This document shows positions 5,160 to 7,843 of a stretch of DNA of 7,843 nucleotides, piece by piece (position 1 is the stretch's first letter; each line of letters opens with the position of its first letter). A model generated the notes under the pieces. It saw nothing but the letters and a program-made list of their open reading frames with translations. It was not told where the DNA came from and made no database searches. Source of the stretch: Holophagales bacterium (GTDB lineage: Bacteria; Acidobacteriota; Holophagae; Holophagales; Holophagaceae); the NCBI GenBank assembly GCA_031256155.1, contig JAIRRD010000124.1, positions 1 to 7,843 of the forward strand, in the 5' to 3' direction. Position numbers and translations under genes: made by a program.

Positions 5160-7430
5160 CTAAATCACCTTCAAAAGAACCACGCCGTGCGGTGCTATGC
5201 GAACACTGTGCTTTCCTTTAAGCAGGTCAATATCTTTCTGCCGCCATAGGTCGCGTAATTTCTTTTGCCCTTTGATGCCGAGGTCTTCAAAATTTACTTC
5301 AAAATCAGTGACTGCATCGCCAAGATTGAATATGCCAACAGCATTTCCGCCATCATGAAGATCTTTGACCCAAACCTGAATCTGCCCTTCCTTTATTTTA
5401 GGATATGCCTGTTTTCCTGATGAATCCTGATTAATAGCCAAAACTTCGTCATTGGTAATCAAATTAAGTGTAAACGGGTCTAAACGGGTCAAATCACAGC
5501 CTATCAACAACGGCGCTGATAATAAGCACCACAGACTGACGTGTGTGTCCTGTTCGTCTGGTTTTAGCCGTGTCGGATGAAGATTCGGCCCCCAGCCTAC
5601 CCACCCGATAACAAGCATGTCAGGATCATTCCACGAGCCGGGCTTTGCGTATGGAGCATTATCAACCTGTGAAAAACCAATATCGGACATGCTTTCCCAG
5701 GTATCAGCGATGTCGTTTGTGGTTCGCCAAAGCTGGCCGCCTACGCTATCTCCCCACTCCCAAACGTTGCCCATGCCATACTGGCAAATACTCAAAACAA
5801 TATCCCTGTCCACTTTCGCAAGAGCGTCACGCATCACTTCATACGGCTTTTTAAGCTCGGTCAAAGATGTATCTTTGGCAATTCGGCGATAAGAACACCA
5901 GTCGTATTTCAGGTAGTCAACTCCCCAGGAGGCGTAGGAATTGGCATCGTTTTGCTCATGTTGATAACTGCCTGTATAACCGCCGCACGTCAATGGGCCA
6001 GGGCTAGAATAAATTCCAAACTTCAGCCCAAGGTCATGTATGCGGCGTCCAAGGCGAGCCATGTCTGGAAACTTGTTGTTTACCAGAATGTTTCCATCGC
6101 CATCCCGCTTTGGATCAGGGGACGCCCCGGCTATTTCCCAGCCATCATCAATGTTGATGTATGTCCAACCATGATCCCGCAGCCCTTTTTCTACAAAATT
6201 TCTGGCGCTGGCAACTACTTTTTCCTCATTCACTGCAAGTCCCCAGCAATTCCAGCTATTCCAGCCCATTGGAGGCGTGAGCGCCAATCGGTCGCCTGAA
6301 ACTATTTCCAAATCACGGACAGCCTCACCCTTAGCATTTTTTGCGGTAATTTTAACTTTGTAAGTCCCACGGGCGGGTGTAGTACCGGTAATGATACCTG
6401 TCTGAGCGTTTATAGTCAGACCATCCGGCAAACCAGAAGCGCTGAAAACCATTGGTCTATCGCCGGACGCGGCTACTGTGTATAGGAATGGCTTGCCTGG
6501 TTTTGCGCCAAACAGTGTCGCCCCATTAATTCTGGGCGAACTTGGAGCTGGAGGTGTTAAGATATAAGGACTTTCTTCCCTGTATTCACACGTTTCTCCA
6601 TCTTTAAAAACTATTTGATAACTGATTCCGCAAGCTTCTTCTCTCTGCCCCAACTGCAAATTGACAGTCATTCTTTCGCTGGGAGCAATATCTATGTTTT
6701 TGCGGTTCTGAATGACCTTTTTGCCAGAAACGAGTTCTTTGGCCTCAATAATCAAAGTGCCGGTCATAGCGTTACTGGTTGAACGGTTTACCAGGTCAAA
6801 ACTCTTTACTACTTCATTTCCTTGAAATGTGAAAGGTGTCATGTCAGATTGAAAATCAACAAAATCTATCAGGCCGACCAAACGCATAAACCGACTGCCT
6901 TTGCCATGCATCCCTCCGGCTCCGTTGGGATTGGCAACTCTGACGGCTATCAGATTTTCCTGCCCCCACTTTATTCTTGGGTCATCCATAGCCAGTCTGT
7001 AGACTCTTTCCAAATCCCACGGACCGGTGCGAAACTCAGGTGGCTTTGTCCCCGGCGCAAATGTTCGGCCATTTTGTCCCAGAAATTCTCCGTTCAGAAA
7101 AACCTGATCCCCATCGTCAACTTTCCCTAAAGCCAGCAACACTCCCTCTTTTAACTTGTCCGCATCGCGTATTTCTTTTGGAAGCGAAAACCGCAGTCTG
7201 TACCAGGCATAACCAATCAACTCTTTCTGACCCTGTGCATCCCAGTTAATATCCACTCTGATGGGCCTCCATGTTTCATCATTTAGCCCGACATCAGCAA
7301 ATGCAGGATCGTCCGATGGATTAAACACCCAACCCTGATCCAATGGAATCTTCCGTAATGATGATCCTTGAGCCGAGAGAACAATGCCAGTGGCTACCAA
7401 AAAAACCAAGTGCAATATTTTTAAGTTCAT
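5160..7430 (-). CDS. Secreted multidomain GH27 alpha-galactosidase
   Basis: This is a retaining glycoside hydrolase that removes terminal alpha-galactose (less likely alpha-GalNAc) from oligo- or polysaccharides or glycoconjugates, outside the cytoplasm. The 756 residues begin with a signal peptide (1 to about 22). They continue with a beta-sandwich domain like the sugar-binding domain of GH2 enzymes (about 25-195, with WYRLRFSLP and VFLNGEFLG), an unnamed beta-rich segment (about 200-290), and a putative Ig module (about 298-377, with FSASGLPDGLTI...TGIITGTP-like pattern). The GH27 barrel (about 382-670) opens with LTPPMGWNSWNCWG. D510 in YLKYDWC is the expected nucleophile and D573 in RTTNDI the acid/base; NIDDGW (426-431), SWNDPDML and a small C-terminal beta domain complete the family pattern. 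GGAGG six bases before the ATG gives a clear start. It is the first gene of the apparent operon. No anchor or sorting signal is seen. Confidence 0.92.
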   Translation of the reverse strand: MNLKILHLVFLVATGIVLSAQGSSLRKIPLDQGWVFNPSDDPAFADVGLNDETWRPIRVDINWDAQGQKELIGYAWYRLRFSLPKEIRDADKLKEGVLLALGKVDDGDQVFLNGEFLGQNGRTFAPGTKPPEFRTGPWDLERVYRLAMDDPRIKWGQENLIAVRVANPNGAGGMHGKGSRFMRLVGLIDFVDFQSDMTPFTFQGNEVVKSFDLVNRSTSNAMTGTLIIEAKELVSGKKVIQNRKNIDIAPSERMTVNLQLGQREEACGISYQIVFKDGETCEYREESPYILTPPAPSSPRINGATLFGAKPGKPFLYTVAASGDRPMVFSASGLPDGLTINAQTGIITGTTPARGTYKVKITAKNAKGEAVRDLEIVSGDRLALTPPMGWNSWNCWGLAVNEEKVVASARNFVEKGLRDHGWTYINIDDGWEIAGASPDPKRDGDGNILVNNKFPDMARLGRRIHDLGLKFGIYSSPGPLTCGGYTGSYQHEQNDANSYASWGVDYLKYDWCSYRRIAKDTSLTELKKPYEVMRDALAKVDRDIVLSICQYGMGNVWEWGDSVGGQLWRTTNDIADTWESMSDIGFSQVDNAPYAKPGSWNDPDMLVIGWVGWGPNLHPTRLKPDEQDTHVSLWCLLSAPLLIGCDLTRLDPFTLNLITNDEVLAINQDSSGKQAYPKIKEGQIQVWVKDLHDGGNAVGIFNLGDAVTDFEVNFEDLGIKGQKKLRDLWRQKDIDLLKGKHSVRIAPHGVVLLKVI

Positions 7431-7436
7431 GAAATG

Positions 7437-7441
7437 CCTCC
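7437..7441 (-). promoter_or_regulatory. Shine-Dalgarno site of the alpha-galactosidase gene
   Basis: GGAGG lies six bases before the ATG at 7430, a standard strong site that fixes the start and the signal peptide. Confidence 0.7.
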
Positions 7442-7447
7442 GATTTA

Positions 7448-7453
7448 ATTATA
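7448..7453 (-). promoter_or_regulatory. Candidate -10 box (TATAAT) before the alpha-galactosidase operon
   Basis: TATAAT matches the sigma-70 consensus fully, but no TTGACA-like hexamer lies 16-18 bases upstream. It also sits only six bases before the Shine-Dalgarno site, so the transcript would start at or within GGAGG. It is either a promoter giving an extremely short leader or a chance match in AT-rich DNA. Confidence 0.3.
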
Positions 7454-7471
7454 CAGCAATTTTCGCTTGTA

Positions 7472-7493
7472 TTGCTCGCTTAACGGCAAGCAA
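7472..7493 (-). other. Small hairpin upstream of the operon
   Basis: On the minus strand TTGCTTGC and GCGAGCAA pair over eight positions (one G:U) around the loop CGTTAA. It lies 60 nt past the glycosylase stop and about 20 nt before the TATAAT box. No T run follows, so it is not a standard terminator; it could be an operator or a processing structure. Confidence 0.3.
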
Positions 7494-7552
7494 AGCCTAC
7501 ATTTTAAAAACTTGCGGGTGCCGTTTTTGCGTCACCTGATACCAAGTTGCGT

Positions 7553-7843
7553 TTAACAATTTTGAGATGGAATCGCTATAAAACGTAGCAGAGCCGATTT
7601 GTCGCTCTCGTTGGCGTAATTAATACCTATGCGCGCTGTGCGTTCTATGGAAGCTGGCTGTGTCCCTACACGCAGTTCCAAGCCCCCGCTTTCAAAAAGG
7701 GGATGGCTGTTATAGCTTCTGTCTATAGCAAGGACTTGTGTGACTTTGCCGGGGCCATTGCAGATATCCGCACTGTGCTTTATTTGTTTTTTGCGGCGCT
7801 TTGCCGCGCTTTGAAGACCGCTCAAAACTTCGCATGCTCGGAT
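7553..7843 (-). CDS. 3-methyladenine DNA glycosylase (AAG/MPG family), C-terminal part
   Basis: AAG-type glycosylases flip out and excise alkylated purines such as 3-methyladenine and hypoxanthine, starting base excision repair in the cytosol. Only the last 96 codons are in the window; the frame is open to the right edge, beginning IRACEVLSG, which corresponds to the VLIRALEPLEG strand of the family. SADICNGPGKVTQVLAID is the conserved NGPGK region that contacts the flipped base and DNA backbone, and ERTARIGINYANE corresponds to the PRIGI.YAGEW segment. The usual W.DKPWRFY ending is altered to SDKSALLRFIAIP, so the C-terminus is diverged, though the stop is at about the normal place. The catalytic glutamate and the intercalating tyrosine lie in the missing N-terminal part. 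The gene ends 122 nt before the alpha-galactosidase gene and is probably a separate unit. Confidence 0.87.
   Translation of the reverse strand: MRACEVLSGLQSAAKRRKKQIKHSADICNGPGKVTQVLAIDRSYNSHPLFESGGLELRVGTQPASIERTARIGINYANESDKSALLRFIAIPSQNC

Larger units (their letters stand above)
7431..7552. other. 122-nt intergenic region between the glycosylase and alpha-galactosidase genes
   Basis: It holds the TATAAT box, the small hairpin and the Shine-Dalgarno site listed separately. On the minus strand there is also AAAAAC...GTTTTT around an 11-nt loop, followed by T and A residues at about 7501-7530; this could be a very weak terminator for the glycosylase gene. No gene or RNA is recognisable. Confidence 0.4.

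Noticed and set aside
5471..5490. Perfect tandem 10-bp repeat (TAAACGGGTC twice) inside the alpha-galactosidase gene
   Set aside because: The encoded residues DLTRLDPFTLN match the conserved GH27 pattern at this place, so there is no duplication or frameshift; the repeat is coincidental.
7793..7815. GC-rich hairpin (GCGGC/GCCGC) that could be a terminator
   Set aside because: It lies inside the glycosylase reading frame and codes for a basic stretch (AKRRKK); no terminator is expected there.

Overview
The window looks like an ordinary bacterial chromosome segment. GC is close to balanced, and every recognisable gene lies on the minus strand, so transcription runs from the right edge to the left. 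A secreted multidomain GH27 alpha-galactosidase, a signal-peptide-bearing M28 peptidase with a cyclophilin-like tail, and good Shine-Dalgarno sites (GGAGG, GGGAGGT) fit a Gram-negative carbohydrate degrader. The PVC group (Verrucomicrobiota, Lentisphaerota, Kiritimatiellota) or Bacteroidota-like lineages are my best guess. No rRNA, tRNA or informational gene is present to settle this.

Layout, in order of transcription: (1) the 3' part of a 3-methyladenine DNA glycosylase gene (AAG/MPG family), cut by the right edge; (2) a 122-nt gap with a TATAAT box and a small hairpin; (3) a four-gene run that looks like one operon: GH27 alpha-galactosidase, YegS/LCB5-type diacylglycerol kinase, M28 peptidase and mogA. 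In this run the gaps are 4, 47 and 0 nt. (4) A 181-nt gap, the largest non-coding stretch, with short dyads and a purine-rich block but no gene; (5) a DHA2-type (EmrB/QacA) 14-helix efflux transporter gene, broken in frame by a TAG codon exactly after the sixth helix. Bases 1-43 hold nothing I can support.

The four operon genes do not form a textbook pathway. The galactosidase and the peptidase should be exported and would release sugars and peptides outside the cytoplasm. The lipid kinase and MogA act in the cytosol or at the inner membrane. MogA makes the adenylated molybdopterin intermediate of molybdenum cofactor synthesis, and its start codon directly follows the peptidase stop, so its expression is probably tied to translation of the peptidase.

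The points most worth a second look are the M28 peptidase fused to a shortened, probably catalytically dead cyclophilin-like domain; the single amber codon splitting the transporter at its domain boundary; and the zero-spacing, same-frame peptidase/mogA junction. I do not see a defence system, mobile element, CRISPR array or clearly new multi-gene system here.
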